Assembly (NCBI GenBank): GCA_903789635.1
Contig: CAIFEY010000032.1
Location: forward strand, 1 to 33,050
Length of the DNA stretch: 33,050 bases
Direction of reading: 5' to 3'
Origin: an uncultured Eubacteriaceae bacterium
GTDB lineage: Bacteria > Bacillota > Clostridia > Peptostreptococcales > Anaerovoracaceae
Shown here: piece by piece, positions 1 through 9,152 of the stretch
Position numbering within the stretch: position 1 is the first letter of the stretch
Layout of the letters: every line of letters begins with the position of its first letter
The notes under the pieces: model-generated
What the model saw: the letters and a program-made list of their open reading frames with translations, nothing else
Told to the model about the DNA's origin: nothing
Databases searched by the model: none
Program-made: the position numbers and the translations under genes

Positions 1-111
1 ATCTAAAAAAACCGTTACACTTTTCCCGTGTCTACTTGACAGGGACCTGATCACAGGCCGCTCCGTTTTACTTCATCAGCGGCCGTCCGTACCAGCGTCC
101 CGCCGCAATAG

Positions 112-155
112 AAAAAAACCGCCGCGGCTTTCCTGATCGGAACCCCTGCGGCGGC
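112..155 (-). terminator. Intrinsic terminator of prs
   Basis: Read on the minus strand, CCGCCGC (148-154) pairs with GCGGCGG (119-125) and is followed by seven Ts (complement of 112-118). It lies 80 nt past the prs stop. Another hairpin (CCGGGC/GCCCGG, 164-178) lies between the two. Confidence 0.75.
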
Positions 156-234
156 CGTTCGCACCGGGCTGCGCCCGGCGCGTTAGTCTCATGTATTGAT
201 TGTATATTATTTCTCTGATAACCGTCAGCCGATC

Positions 235-1413
235 CTACTTGTGCTCTTCCTTGTACCTCGTAACTAGGCGGTCGATGCGGTCGTACGGATCCAGCAGGTT
301 GCTGATGGATGCGTCGTGGTTCAGCGTGTCGATGATGTAGGCGATGTACTTGCTCATGCCGCAGCTGATGTAGTAGTCGCGGGAAAGCAGCTCCTCGGAC
401 TGGTAAACCAGATTCGTCGTGACGACCTTGTAGATGATGCCCTTCTCGACGGCGTCGTCGAATACCTTCATGCCCTTGGTGAACAGGCCGAACGTAGCGA
501 TGACAAAGATTCTGCGCGCTCCGCGCTTCTTGAGCTCCGTAGCAACGTCAATCATGCTCTCGCCTGATGCGATCATGTCGTCGACGATGAAGACGTCCTT
601 GCCCTCTACGGAAGCACCGATGAACTCGTGTGCGACGATCGGATTGCGTCCGTCTACGACCTTGCTGTAGTCGCGGCGCTTGTAGAACATTCCCATTTCC
701 ACGCCGAGTACGGATGCCATGTATACGGCTCTCTGCGTGCCGCCCTCGTCCGGGCTGATGACCATCAGGTGGTCGTTGTCGAACTGAAGGTCGTCGACGT
801 GCTTGCAGATTCCCTTGATGAACTGGTAGGTGCACTTGACCGTCTCGAGTCCGTTCAGCGGAATCGCGTTCTGGACTCTCGGGTCGTGCGCGTCAAAAGT
901 AATAATATTATCCACGCCCATGTTGACGAGCTCCTGCAGCGCGATTGCGCAGTCCAGGGATTCTCTCGCACTTCTTCTGTGCTGTCTTCCCTCGTACAGG
1001 AACGGCATGATGACCGTGATGCGGTGCGCCTTGCCCTCTACCGCAGCGATGATTCTCTTCAGGTCGGAGAAGTGATCGTCCGGGGACATGTGGTTCGGCT
1101 CGCCGTAAATGTCATAAAACAGGCTGTGATTCGTAATGTCAACCATCAGATAGAGGTCCAGTCCGCGGACCGTACGCTTGATCTCTCCCTTTGCCTCACC
1201 GGAACCGAAACGCGGGTTGTCGATCTCAACGATGTAGGATCCGTTCTCGTATACCGGCTCCTCCTCCTTGCTCGTATGCTCTTCGTCTCTCTCCTTACGC
1301 CAAGCGATCAGCCAGTTGTCCACGCGCTTCCCGATATCCTCGCAGCTCTTCAGCGGAACTACGCCCAGCGGTGCTACCGGTCTGCGGTCCAACAATAATT
1401 TATCATTCGCCAT
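235..1413 (-). CDS. prs: Ribose-phosphate pyrophosphokinase (PRPP synthetase), long clostridial form
   Basis: Transfers pyrophosphate from ATP to ribose 5-phosphate to make PRPP for purine, pyrimidine, histidine, tryptophan and NAD synthesis in the cytoplasm. The PRPP-binding loop is visible near residues 278-286 (DDMIASGES within VFIVDDMIASGES), and a flexible-loop motif like YARQDRK appears as YEGRQHRR near residue 140. At 392 aa it is longer than the classical ~315-aa enzyme; I recall similar long forms from clostridia. The start is the ATG at 1413, preceded at 7 nt by AGGAG; an in-frame GTG at 1431 lies upstream of that ribosome site and is rejected. It is a single-gene unit with its own promoter and terminator. 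Confidence 0.93.
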   Translation of the reverse strand: MANDKLLLDRRPVAPLGVVPLKSCEDIGKRVDNWLIAWRKERDEEHTSKEEEPVYENGSYIVEIDNPRFGSGEAKGEIKRTVRGLDLYLMVDITNHSLFYDIYGEPNHMSPDDHFSDLKRIIAAVEGKAHRITVIMPFLYEGRQHRRSARESLDCAIALQELVNMGVDNIITFDAHDPRVQNAIPLNGLETVKCTYQFIKGICKHVDDLQFDNDHLMVISPDEGGTQRAVYMASVLGVEMGMFYKRRDYSKVVDGRNPIVAHEFIGASVEGKDVFIVDDMIASGESMIDVATELKKRGARRIFVIATFGLFTKGMKVFDDAVEKGIIYKVVTTNLVYQSEELLSRDYYISCGMSKYIAYIIDTLNHDASISNLLDPYDRIDRLVTRYKEEHK

Positions 1414-1481
1414 GATTATACTCCTATTCACTTGCTTCTACTGCCTCTAGTTCAAGCGGATCAAAATGTCTATGCATTGTC

Positions 1482-1510
1482 ATTATACACTTTTTCTAAT
1501 TCGATTGCAG
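1482..1510 (-). promoter_or_regulatory. Predicted sigma-A promoter of prs
   Basis: On the minus strand a perfect TATAAT (complement of 1482-1487) stands 17 bp from CTGCAA (complement of 1505-1510), about 70 nt upstream of the prs start. The -35 is weak, the -10 is strong. Confidence 0.55.
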
Positions 1511-2396
1511 TCAGTATTGGGATTTTTTCTGGAAATACGAGCGATTGCGGGCTGTCGGCCGCGGGAATTGTGCCGGCGCATAACGAGGGGCCGCGTATAT
1601 TGTATCCATCGATTTTATCTATCGGACATCCGCCGCGTCCATCCACACGCGGCGCGCGGCGGCCGCTTACACGAGAAATGACGTCGAAAAATTACGAGTG
1701 AGCGCCGCGCTTGATGGGGTCGCCGCGGCAAACGGAATTCCGCCGGCCGGATCAGCGGGTCCCGGGATACAGTACATATAGGTTAGATCTATTGAAATAC
1801 CCTCAGAAGGACATTATTGACTTTTGTTTTTCAGTAAGAAGTCAAATCTTAAAGTTTGGTGTAACGGCTTTTCCGAATTTCAGCAATGCCTATTTTCCAG
1901 CGCGTTGGTGGAACTTTTTCACAGCCAGAAAACGAGTGAAGTAGTCTGACAAATTAAAATGGACCTGATGCTGCAAAAAATGGTCCGCGAGCGGTCCTGA
2001 TATGATCTTGATATCCCCTGTAAGTGTCCATACCGGTGAATAGGCGCTCAAGTTGAATGTGTATTTGTACCAGACGTCGAAAATTAACTCTCCGTTGGAT
2101 CGCCGCGGACGACATTTTTCCTGAAAAGACCGCGAAAAGCAGATGAATTCCCTGGAACATAACAAATTATGGTGATGGCAAATATATACGATGGAACAGC
2201 TCTCGGAACCTGTTATGTAAGTGCACTCGTTTTTCGCTATTATGGAATTTCGTAAATCGCGTTCCACCAAATTGAAGAATTAACGACTCTACTGAAAAGA
2301 GTACATTATACACAGGTAATTAATTTCCCGGGTATGAATCTCTCTCGAAATGAGCGAGGAACGATAGCGATCTCGCCGTCGTAGTTCCAGCACATG
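1511..2396. other. Intergenic stretch without a convincing gene; AT-richer patch 1790-2390
   Basis: This 880-bp gap separates prs from the heat-shock operon. 1541-1740 is GC-rich and holds a hairpin CGCCGCG/CGCGGCG (1631-1654). From about 1790 to 2390 the DNA becomes clearly AT-richer than the flanking genes. A 126-codon minus-strand open frame (1890-2270) exists there, but I recognise no domain and it lacks a good ribosome site, so it is not called as a gene. The patch may be decayed or foreign DNA. Confidence 0.4.
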
Positions 2397-2424
2397 AAAA
2401 GGGGCTGCGTTTTTTCACAGCCCC
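2397..2424 (-). terminator. Terminator of the hrcA-grpE-dnaK-dnaJ operon
   Basis: A 7-bp stem GGGGCTG/CAGCCCC (2401-2407 with 2418-2424) has an A-rich loop on the minus strand and is followed there by TTTT. It lies about 160 nt past the dnaJ stop. The gap between them holds no recognised gene. Confidence 0.6.
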
Positions 2425-2584
2425 ATTCTCTTCATTATTATTAAAAAAGTCTTTCTGTCAATTTCAAGTTCCGAACTAGTTGCATTCACCGCAGACATTG
2501 ATGATGTCAGGCTCGCCCCGTCCGTCTCAATCGGCCGGCGTCTGGCTCGCCTCGTCCGGCCGCGGCCGCCTCGTTCTGTTAGTT

Positions 2585-3751
2585 TCAACTGAAGAACTGC
2601 TTGACCTTCTCGGTGAAGCTGCCCTTCTTCTTGTAGCAGCTGTCGGTCAGCTTCTTGTCCATGTCTTTGATGGCCTTCTTCTGGGCGGCGCTGAGCTTGG
2701 TCGGCACCTCCAGGTTGACGGTGACGAGCATGTCGCCCATGCGGCCGGAGCGGAGGCTCTTGACGCCCTTTCCCTTCAGGCGGAAGATCATGCCAGGCTG
2801 CGTGCCCGCAGGCACGTGGTAGCTGACCTTGCCGTCCAGCGTCGGCACCGTGATGTCGGCGCCCAGAGCGGCCTGCTCGAACGTGATCGGCACCTCGATG
2901 CGGATGTCGTTGCCGGTGCGCCTGAACAGTTCATGCGGCTGGACGCGCAGGATGATGTAGAGATCTCCCGCAGGTCCGCCGTTCTCGCCCGGCTCGCCCT
3001 GACCCCTGATCGGAATGACGGAGTCGTTGTCCACGCCGGCAGGAATGTTGACGTCGATCTTGATCTTTTTTCTGACCTTTCCGGTTCCGTGGCAGTCCGG
3101 GCAGGGTTTGTCGATGACCTGACCGGTTCCGCCGCACTCCGGACACGGAGAGCTGCTCTGGAACTGACCCAGAGGCGTGTTCTGCACGCGGGTGACCATA
3201 CCGGAGCCGTTGCAGCGCGAGCACGTGTGCTTGCTTGTTCCCGGCGCAGCGCCGGATCCGCCGCACGTCTTGCACGTGACGTTCTTATTCAGGCTGATCG
3301 TCTTCTTGACGCCGAACGCGGCCTCTTCAAACGTGATCGTCATGCGCTCCTGCAGGTCGCCGCCCTTTCTCGGCGCGTTCGCCTGCTGACGGGCGCCGCC
3401 TCCGAATCCGCCGAAGCCGCCTCCGAAGAAGTCATTGAAAATATCGCTGAAGCCGCCGAAGTCACCGGCGTTGAATCCTCCGAACCCGCCGGCACCTCCG
3501 CCGCCGAATCCCGCATTCGGATCCACGCCCGCGAACCCGAACTGGTCGTATTTCCTCTTCTTATCCGGGTCTGACAGGACGGTGTAAGCTTCGTTGACCT
3601 CTTTAAATTTCTCTTCCGCAGATTTATCTCCCGGGTTTCGGTCCGGATGGTACTTCAGCGCCATCTTACGGAAAGCCTTCTTGATCTCTTCCTCGCTGGC
3701 ACCTTTCTTCAGTCCCAGAACCTCATAATAATCCCTTTTGTTTTCTGCCAT
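2585..3751 (-). CDS. dnaJ: Chaperone DnaJ (Hsp40)
   Basis: Co-chaperone that delivers unfolded clients to DnaK and stimulates its ATPase. Domain order is complete: an N-terminal J domain with the HPD tripeptide ([10 protein letters not shown]), a Gly/Phe-rich linker, four zinc-binding CxxCxGxG repeats ([32 protein letters not shown]) and the C-terminal substrate-binding region. The start chosen is the ATG at 3751 (388 aa, normal for the family), with AAGG about 11 nt upstream; a GTG four codons earlier is possible but poorly placed for a ribosome site. It is the last gene of the operon, 142 bp after dnaK, with a strong hairpin in between. Confidence 0.96.
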   Translation of the reverse strand: MAENKRDYYEVLGLKKGASEEEIKKAFRKMALKYHPDRNPGDKSAEEKFKEVNEAYTVLSDPDKKRKYDQFGFAGVDPNAGFGGGGAGGFGGFNAGDFGGFSDIFNDFFGGGFGGFGGGARQQANAPRKGGDLQERMTITFEEAAFGVKKTISLNKNVTCKTCGGSGAAPGTSKHTCSRCNGSGMVTRVQNTPLGQFQSSSPCPECGGTGQVIDKPCPDCHGTGKVRKKIKIDVNIPAGVDNDSVIPIRGQGEPGENGGPAGDLYIILRVQPHELFRRTGNDIRIEVPITFEQAALGADITVPTLDGKVSYHVPAGTQPGMIFRLKGKGVKSLRSGRMGDMLVTVNLEVPTKLSAAQKKAIKDMDKKLTDSCYKKKGSFTEKVKQFFS

Positions 3752-3782
3752 ACCTCTTCTCACCTTCTCGCAGCCTATGGCA

Positions 3783-3819
3783 CATCAGTCCGACCGGGAA
3801 TTCCTCGGTCGGACTGATG
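3783..3819. other. Perfect 14-bp hairpin between dnaK and dnaJ
   Basis: CATCAGTCCGACCG (3783-3796) and its exact complement (3806-3819) flank a 9-nt segment containing GAATTC. No T tract follows on the minus strand, so it is not a standard terminator for dnaK. It could act as an RNA-processing or stability element between dnaK and dnaJ. Confidence 0.7.
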
Positions 3820-3893
3820 ATGCATCTGCTGTTTTTTATCCATCTTCCATGCATGCGCTTCGGCCCGACTGGACCTGTTCCTGCAGGCACGGT

Positions 3894-5798
3894 TTATTTA
3901 TCGTCGTCTACTACCGTGTAGTCCGCGTCGACGACGTTGTCGTCGTTTCCGGAGTTACCGCCGTTTCCTGTGTTTCCGGCATTTCCTGCTCCTGCGTTTC
4001 CGCCCATGTTCGGGCCTGCTCCTGCGGCACCTGCGCCTGCTCCCGGCTGACCCTGCTGCGGTCCTGCCTGCTGGTACAGCTTGGTGGAAACCTCGTTCAG
4101 CTTAGCCATCAGGGCATCTTCCTTAGCCTTGATGTCGTCCGGGTTGTTGGCATTCAGTGCAGACTGCAGTTCATTCTTTGCCGTCTCCAGGGCGCTCTTA
4201 TCGGACTCGGAGATCTTGTCTCCGGCTTCCTTGATGACGCTGTCGCACTGGTAGATCATGTTCTCTGCCTTGTTCTGCTCCTCGACAGCTTCCTTTCTCT
4301 TCTTATCCTCAGCCTCGAACTGCTCGGCCTCCTTGACCTTCTTGTTGATCTCGTCCTCGGACAGGTTCGTGCTGGAAGTGATCGTGATCGCCTGCTCCTT
4401 GCCTGTTCCCAGGTCCTTAGCGCTTACGTGAACGATGCCGTTCGCATCGATGTCGAACGTAACCTCGATCTGCGGGATTCCGCGCGGTGCCGGTGCGATT
4501 CCGGTCAGCTGGAATCTTCCCAGCGTGATGTTGTCGCTCGCCATCTCACGCTCACCCTGCATGACGTGAATGTCTACTGCCGTCTGGTTATCCGCAGCGG
4601 TGGAGAAGATCTGGCTCTTCTTGGTCGGGATGGTCGTGTTTCTCTCGATCAGCTTGGTCGCAACTCCTCCCAGTGTCTCGATGGACAGGGACAGCGGGGT
4701 GACATCCAGCAGCAGGACGTCGTTGACCTCTCCGGTCAGTACGCCGGCCTGGATGGCTGCACCGATTGCTACGCACTCATCTGGGTTGATGCCCTTGAAC
4801 GGCTCTTTTCCTGTTTCCTTCTGAACAGCTTCCTGAACTGCCGGGATTCTGGAGGATCCGCCGACCATGACGATCTTAGACAGGTCAAAAGCGGTGATTC
4901 CTGCATCCTGCAGAGCCTTGCGTGTAGGCGGAATCGTTCTGTTGACGAGGTCTGCGGTCAGCTGGTTGAACTTAGCTCTCGTGAGCTCCATGTCCAGATG
5001 CAGCGGTCCCTCAGCAGTAACCGTGATGAACGGCAGGTTGATGTTCGTCGTCTGTGCGGAGGACAGTTCCTTCTTTGCCTTCTCTGCGGCTTCCTTCAGT
5101 CTCTGCATCGCCATGTTGTCCTTGCGCAGGTCAACGCCGTGCTCCTGAGAGAAGGTGTCTGCCATGTAGTTCATGACTGCGTTATCGAAGTCATCGCCAC
5201 CCAGGTGTGTATCACCGTTGGTCGCCAGTACCTCAAATACGCCGTCGCCCAGTTCAAGGACGGATACATCGAATGTGCCGCCGCCCAGGTCGTATACCAG
5301 GATCTTCTGGGATCCGGTTTCCTTATCGAGTCCGTATGCCAGGGAAGCTGCGGTCGGCTCGTTGATGATTCTCTTGACATCGAGTCCTGCGATTCTTCCG
5401 GCATCCTTGGTTGCCTGCTTCTGCGCGTCAGAGAAGTAAGCCGGTACGGTGATGACCGCTTCCGTGATCTTCTCGCCCAGGTATGCTTCCGCGTCGTTCT
5501 TCAGCTTGGTCAGGATCATCGCGGAGATGTCCTGCGGTGTGTAGTCTTTTCCGTCGATCGTGACCTTGAAGTCCTCACCCATGTGTCTCTTGATGGACGC
5601 AATGGTTCTGTCCGGGTTCGTGACCGCCTGGCGCTTAGCCGTCTCTCCGACGAGTCTCTCTCCGTTCTTGGTGAATCCAACGACGGACGGTGTCGTTCTG
5701 TTACCCTCTGCGTTCGTGATGACCGTCGGCTCTCCGCCTTCCAGTACTGCCACGCAGCTGTTCGTAGTTCCTAAATCTATTCCGATTACCTTCGACAT
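3894..5798 (-). CDS. dnaK: Chaperone DnaK (Hsp70)
   Basis: ATP-dependent chaperone that binds exposed hydrophobic peptides, working with DnaJ and GrpE. The N-terminal ATPase motif [10 protein letters not shown] and the phosphate-loop signature [14 protein letters not shown] are intact, followed by the substrate-binding domain and helical lid. The last ~45 residues are a Gly/Ala/Asn-rich linker ending in an acidic tail (VVDDDK). Length is 634 aa from the ATG at 5798, which has AAGGAGGA 9 nt upstream; a frame extension of 14 codons further upstream has no merit. The 218-bp gap to grpE contains small hairpins (GGGGAT/ATCCCC near 5949-5963, and GGCC-GAAA-GGCC) but no clear separate promoter. Confidence 0.98.
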   Translation of the reverse strand: MSKVIGIDLGTTNSCVAVLEGGEPTVITNAEGNRTTPSVVGFTKNGERLVGETAKRQAVTNPDRTIASIKRHMGEDFKVTIDGKDYTPQDISAMILTKLKNDAEAYLGEKITEAVITVPAYFSDAQKQATKDAGRIAGLDVKRIINEPTAASLAYGLDKETGSQKILVYDLGGGTFDVSVLELGDGVFEVLATNGDTHLGGDDFDNAVMNYMADTFSQEHGVDLRKDNMAMQRLKEAAEKAKKELSSAQTTNINLPFITVTAEGPLHLDMELTRAKFNQLTADLVNRTIPPTRKALQDAGITAFDLSKIVMVGGSSRIPAVQEAVQKETGKEPFKGINPDECVAIGAAIQAGVLTGEVNDVLLLDVTPLSLSIETLGGVATKLIERNTTIPTKKSQIFSTAADNQTAVDIHVMQGEREMASDNITLGRFQLTGIAPAPRGIPQIEVTFDIDANGIVHVSAKDLGTGKEQAITITSSTNLSEDEINKKVKEAEQFEAEDKKRKEAVEEQNKAENMIYQCDSVIKEAGDKISESDKSALETAKNELQSALNANNPDDIKAKEDALMAKLNEVSTKLYQQAGPQQGQPGAGAGAAGAGPNMGGNAGAGNAGNTGNGGNSGNDDNVVDADYTVVDDDK

Positions 5799-6016
5799 GA
5801 TGAATGTCCTCCTTGTTTTTCGATGTGTATCTCTTTCCAATACCCTGTCTGCAGCCGCTTCCGCGCTTGGCGGGCGCTCTGCTTATCGTCAGGCCTTTCG
5901 GCCGGGCTTACGTTTATTTTTTGACAAAGACAAAACAGTACCTTGTCAGGGGATAATCCCCGCCTGATGTCCTGCGGATCAGCATGTTCAGCCGATCAGC
6001 ATTTCAGCAGGTCTCG

Positions 6017-6664
6017 CTACTGATTGACCTTGACCATCGCCGGACGGACGACCTTGCCGTGCAGCGTGTATCCCTTCTGCAGGACGCCGGTCACCTGGCC
6101 CGATGCGTAGTCCTCGTTGCTGTCGTTCATGACCGCGTGGTGGAAGTTCGGATCAAAGTCCTTACCCTGCGCCTCGATTTCCTCGAGACCGGATTTCTCC
6201 AGGACCTCGCGGAACTGCTTGAAGATCATCTCCATGCCCTTCCCGAACGCCTCGTCCGCGCATTCCTGCGCGAGCGCACGCTCAAAGTTGTCCAGGACCG
6301 TCAGCAGCTCGCTCAGAATCTTCTCGTTCGCGTAGTCGTAGATCTCGGATTTCTCCTTCTCGACCCTGCGCTTGTAGTTCTGGAAGTCTGCCATCAGGCG
6401 AACGTACTTGTCGTTCTGATCTTCCTCCGTGCTCTCTTTGCCCTGATCGCTGTCCTTGTCGGAATCGCTCTCAGCAGCATCGGCACTGTCTTCTTTCTTC
6501 TCCGCGCCGGCTTCCGCTCCCGCGTCCTGGCTGGTCTCATCAGACCCCTTGTCTGCGTTCGCTTCGTCCTTTGTCTGCGGCTCCTCTGACGGGCTGCAAG
6601 CCTGATCCTCCGCTTCCTGCTTCAGATCCTGCTCCTGTCCGCCGTTCATTTTCTGTTCATCCAT
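6017..6664 (-). CDS. grpE: Nucleotide exchange factor GrpE
   Basis: Releases ADP from DnaK and acts as a thermosensor. The N-terminal third is highly charged and low complexity (runs of Asp, Glu, Ser and Lys). The GrpE core follows: the coiled-coil dimerisation helix with RLMADFQNYKRRVEKEK and the C-terminal beta domain ending VVRPAMVKVNQ. The likely start is the ATG at 6664, giving 215 aa. It overlaps the end of hrcA (stop at 6657-6659) by 8 nt and has no ideal ribosome site of its own, so translation is probably coupled to hrcA. A GTG eight codons upstream is an alternative start. Confidence 0.95.
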   Translation of the reverse strand: MDEQKMNGGQEQDLKQEAEDQACSPSEEPQTKDEANADKGSDETSQDAGAEAGAEKKEDSADAAESDSDKDSDQGKESTEEDQNDKYVRLMADFQNYKRRVEKEKSEIYDYANEKILSELLTVLDNFERALAQECADEAFGKGMEMIFKQFREVLEKSGLEEIEAQGKDFDPNFHHAVMNDSNEDYASGQVTGVLQKGYTLHGKVVRPAMVKVNQ

Positions 6665-7709
6665 TGTTGTTCTTTTCACCGCCTCCACCTATCTTAAATG
6701 CATCATTGAGATTGTCCGTTAGGTACTGGACAATCGATGTAATTTCATCGTATTTCATCCTCGTCGGGCCGATGACGCCGATCTTGCCGGCGAAACGCCC
6801 GTTCACATGGTAAGTTGCCGTGATCAGGGAACAATCCTTCAGGTCCTCGCCGGTGTTCTCGTCACCGATCGTCACGACCATGCCGTTGTCTCTGTCCATC
6901 AGCGTCTTCACGAGCTCGTCCTTATTGTCGAACAGGGCGATAAAGCTCTTGGCACGCTTCAGGTCACTGTATTCAGGCTGGTCAAAGATGTTGCTCAGAC
7001 CATCCATGTAAAATCTGACGTTCAGGAGGTTCTCCATCGTGTGCATGAAGTTCGGCATGACGTTTCTCGCCAGCGGACTCATGGCCGCGAGATCATCCTG
7101 AAACTCAGAGATGATGTCGTCCTTCAGGAAGTCGGTCAGCCTGCGTCCCCGGTAGGTGTACGTCAGCGACTTGCTGAGCACACGCAGCACCTCGTCGGAA
7201 ACCGGGCTGTTCACGCGGATCAGGTCGTTGGAGGATTTTCCGCTCTCCGCCACCGTCATCAAGATGATCGAGTGGTCGTCGACAGGCAGAAAGTCCACGA
7301 ACTTCAGACGGTCCTCATCCTGAACCGGGCTCAGCGCGAACGCCGCCAGGTTGGTGATTTCCGAAAGCAGATCCGCCGCTCTCTGAATGGTCTTATCAAG
7401 TTCATCAATATCACTGTGCAGGGTATCCCTGATGATCTTCTGTGATTCCTGCGGTATCTCAACCTTCCCCATCGAGTTGTTCACATACCAGCGATACGCC
7501 TTGTCCAACGGAACCCTGCCTGCTGAAGTGTGCGGGTGAGTCAGGTAACCCATCTCTTCCAGGTCACTCATCTCATTTCGGATCGTCGCCGAGCTGAATG
7601 CATTGTTAAACTCCTTAGAAAGGGTCCGCGAACCGACAGGCTCTGCAGTCCTGACGTAGTCGCCGATAATCTGCTGCAGGATCTTTAATTTTCTTTCTGT
7701 CAGCTTCAT
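6657..7709 (-). CDS. hrcA: Heat-inducible transcription repressor HrcA
   Basis: Represses class I heat-shock genes by binding CIRCE; its activity depends on the GroEL chaperonin. The N-terminal winged helix is visible (MKLTERKLKILQQIIGDYV, then GSRTLSKEF and SSATIRNEMSDLEEMGYL), followed by the GAF-like middle region and C-terminal dimerisation part. The length of 350 aa is typical. The ATG at 7709 has GGGAG 7 nt upstream. It is the first gene of the operon and sits directly behind the CIRCE element, so it is expected to repress itself along with grpE, dnaK and dnaJ. Confidence 0.97.
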   Translation of the reverse strand: MKLTERKLKILQQIIGDYVRTAEPVGSRTLSKEFNNAFSSATIRNEMSDLEEMGYLTHPHTSAGRVPLDKAYRWYVNNSMGKVEIPQESQKIIRDTLHSDIDELDKTIQRAADLLSEITNLAAFALSPVQDEDRLKFVDFLPVDDHSIILMTVAESGKSSNDLIRVNSPVSDEVLRVLSKSLTYTYRGRRLTDFLKDDIISEFQDDLAAMSPLARNVMPNFMHTMENLLNVRFYMDGLSNIFDQPEYSDLKRAKSFIALFDNKDELVKTLMDRDNGMVVTIGDENTGEDLKDCSLITATYHVNGRFAGKIGVIGPTRMKYDEITSIVQYLTDNLNDAFKIGGGGEKNNNG

Positions 7710-7730
7710 ATCTCATCTCCCCTTTAGTTG

Positions 7731-7756
7731 TTAGCACTCAACTTTTAGAGTGCTAA
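7731..7756. promoter_or_regulatory. CIRCE operator (HrcA binding site) with 8-nt spacer
   Basis: Exact half-sites TTAGCACTC (7731-7739) and GAGTGCTAA (7748-7756) lie between the promoter and hrcA. The spacer counts to 8 nt, whereas the textbook CIRCE spacer is 9 nt. Confidence 0.95.
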
Positions 7757-7767
7757 CTGCTATATAT

Positions 7768-7796
7768 AATGTACCCCCATTGAGGGGGAATGTCAA
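7768..7796 (-). promoter_or_regulatory. Promoter of the hrcA-grpE-dnaK-dnaJ operon
   Basis: Minus-strand TTGACA (complement of 7791-7796), a 17-bp spacer and TACATT (complement of 7768-7773). The start point would fall just ahead of CIRCE, the standard arrangement for HrcA control. The spacer holds an inverted repeat CCCCC-TCAAT-GGGGG. Confidence 0.75.
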
Positions 7797-7961
7797 CAGC
7801 CATTTCCACAACTTTTTCCGGAAATCGGGATATTTCTGCGGTTTTCTCCGGCGTTTGACGGCGCGCGGGCGGTACAATGGAGGTCACCCGGTGAATTGGT
7901 GAAGATTCGACAAAGCCGCCCCGGAACTTCACACCAGACTGCCCTGCCGCCTGCCGCGCCG

Positions 7962-9150
7962 CTACACAAAAATCGCCATAATCTCATTCGACACCGGGAT
8001 CCCCTCCCGCGTCAGGAACAGGCGCCCGTCCTCCTCGCGCGCGAGCCCGCGCTTAAGATACTCGTCGAATTCCTCACGCCTGTCCGCGAACACGTCCCAG
8101 AGGTCCCTCCCGAACTGCCTGCGGAAGTCGCCCAGCACCACGCCGGTGTCGGTCCTGAGCGCCGTGAACACGTACTCCCCGCAGCTGTCCTCGTACGAGT
8201 TCACGTGGTGCTCCTCATACGGGTACTCGGTCGTCCGCACGCCATTGATAAAGCTGCTCGCGGACGCGCCGACGCCCAGGTAATCCTGGAAGCGCCAGTA
8301 CTTCAGGTTGTGCCGGCACTCGTAACCCGGAAGCGCGGCGTTCGAGATCTCATAGTGGTGGTACCCCGCTTCCTTCAAGACGTCCAGCGCGCGGAAGTAC
8401 ATCGCCGCGTCCTTCTGTTCGTCCAGCTCCGGGATTCGCTCCATCCGGTAGTCCTCGTAGAGCGGCGTCCCCTCCTCGATCTGAAGCCCGTAGAACGACA
8501 GGTGCTCCGGCTTAAGCTCGACGGCACGCCTCAGCGTGTCCTCCCACTGCGCCATCGTCTGCCCCGGGAAGTCGAACATCAGGTCGATGTTGATATTCGT
8601 GAATCCGGCCTCCCGCGCCATTTGGTAGCTCTCAAGGAACACTTCCGCCGTGTGCACGCGCCCCATCGCCTTCAGAATCCCGTCGTCGAACGACTGCAGC
8701 CCGATCGACAGCCGGTTCACGCCCGCCGCCCTGAGCCTCTTCAGCATCGCAAGCGACAGCGTCCCCGGGTTCGCCTCCATCGTGACCTCCGCGCCGTCCG
8801 TCAGACAAAAACCTTCCCGCACCGCTTCAATAATCCGCTCGATGTATTCCGGGGGGCAGGATGCTCGGCGTGCCGCCGCCGATGAACAGCGTGTTCGCCT
8901 GGTAATCTTTACCAATTTCACTGCCCTTTCCGAGCAGCTCCGCGATCAGGCGGTCCGTGTACGCCGCCTCCTTCTGCGCTGCAGATGAGTCCCCGCCCAC
9001 CGCCTGCGAGTAGAATCCGCAGTACCGGCAGCGCTGCAGACAAAACGGGATGTGCACATAGATGCCGAGCGGCCTGCGCTCGCTCTGCGCAGGCCGTCCG
9101 TCCGATTTATTGGTTTCCAATTTATTAACTTCTTTTCTGTTTTCTTTCAT
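7962..9150 (-). pseudogene. hemW: hemW, radical-SAM heme chaperone, split by a 1-nt frameshift
   Basis: HemW-family radical SAM protein (coproporphyrinogen-oxidase-like), thought to insert heme into respiratory proteins. The N-terminal part carries the iron-sulfur motif CxxxCxxC (Cys37, 41, 44 in FCLQRCRYCGFY) and the SAM-binding GGGTPS. It then shifts frame within a run of six Gs at 8851-8856. The second frame resumes exactly where the family continues (PPEYIERIIEAV) through NINIDLMFDFPGQT to a normal C terminus. Removing one base from the run restores a 395-aa protein. A sequencing error, a genuine mutation or slippage are all possible. The start at 9148-9150 lies 2 nt after the lepA stop with no ribosome site, suggesting coupled translation. 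Confidence 0.9.
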
Positions 9151-9152
9151 AT

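Noticed and set aside
2465-2530. Minus-strand peptide end IINVCGECN just after dnaJ
   Set aside because: Only 17 codons follow an in-frame stop, with no start or ribosome site; probably chance.
3738-5774. 678-codon plus-strand frame opposite dnaK
   Set aside because: It is the complement of dnaK; its low-complexity Val/Leu/Ser composition reflects dnaK codon use.
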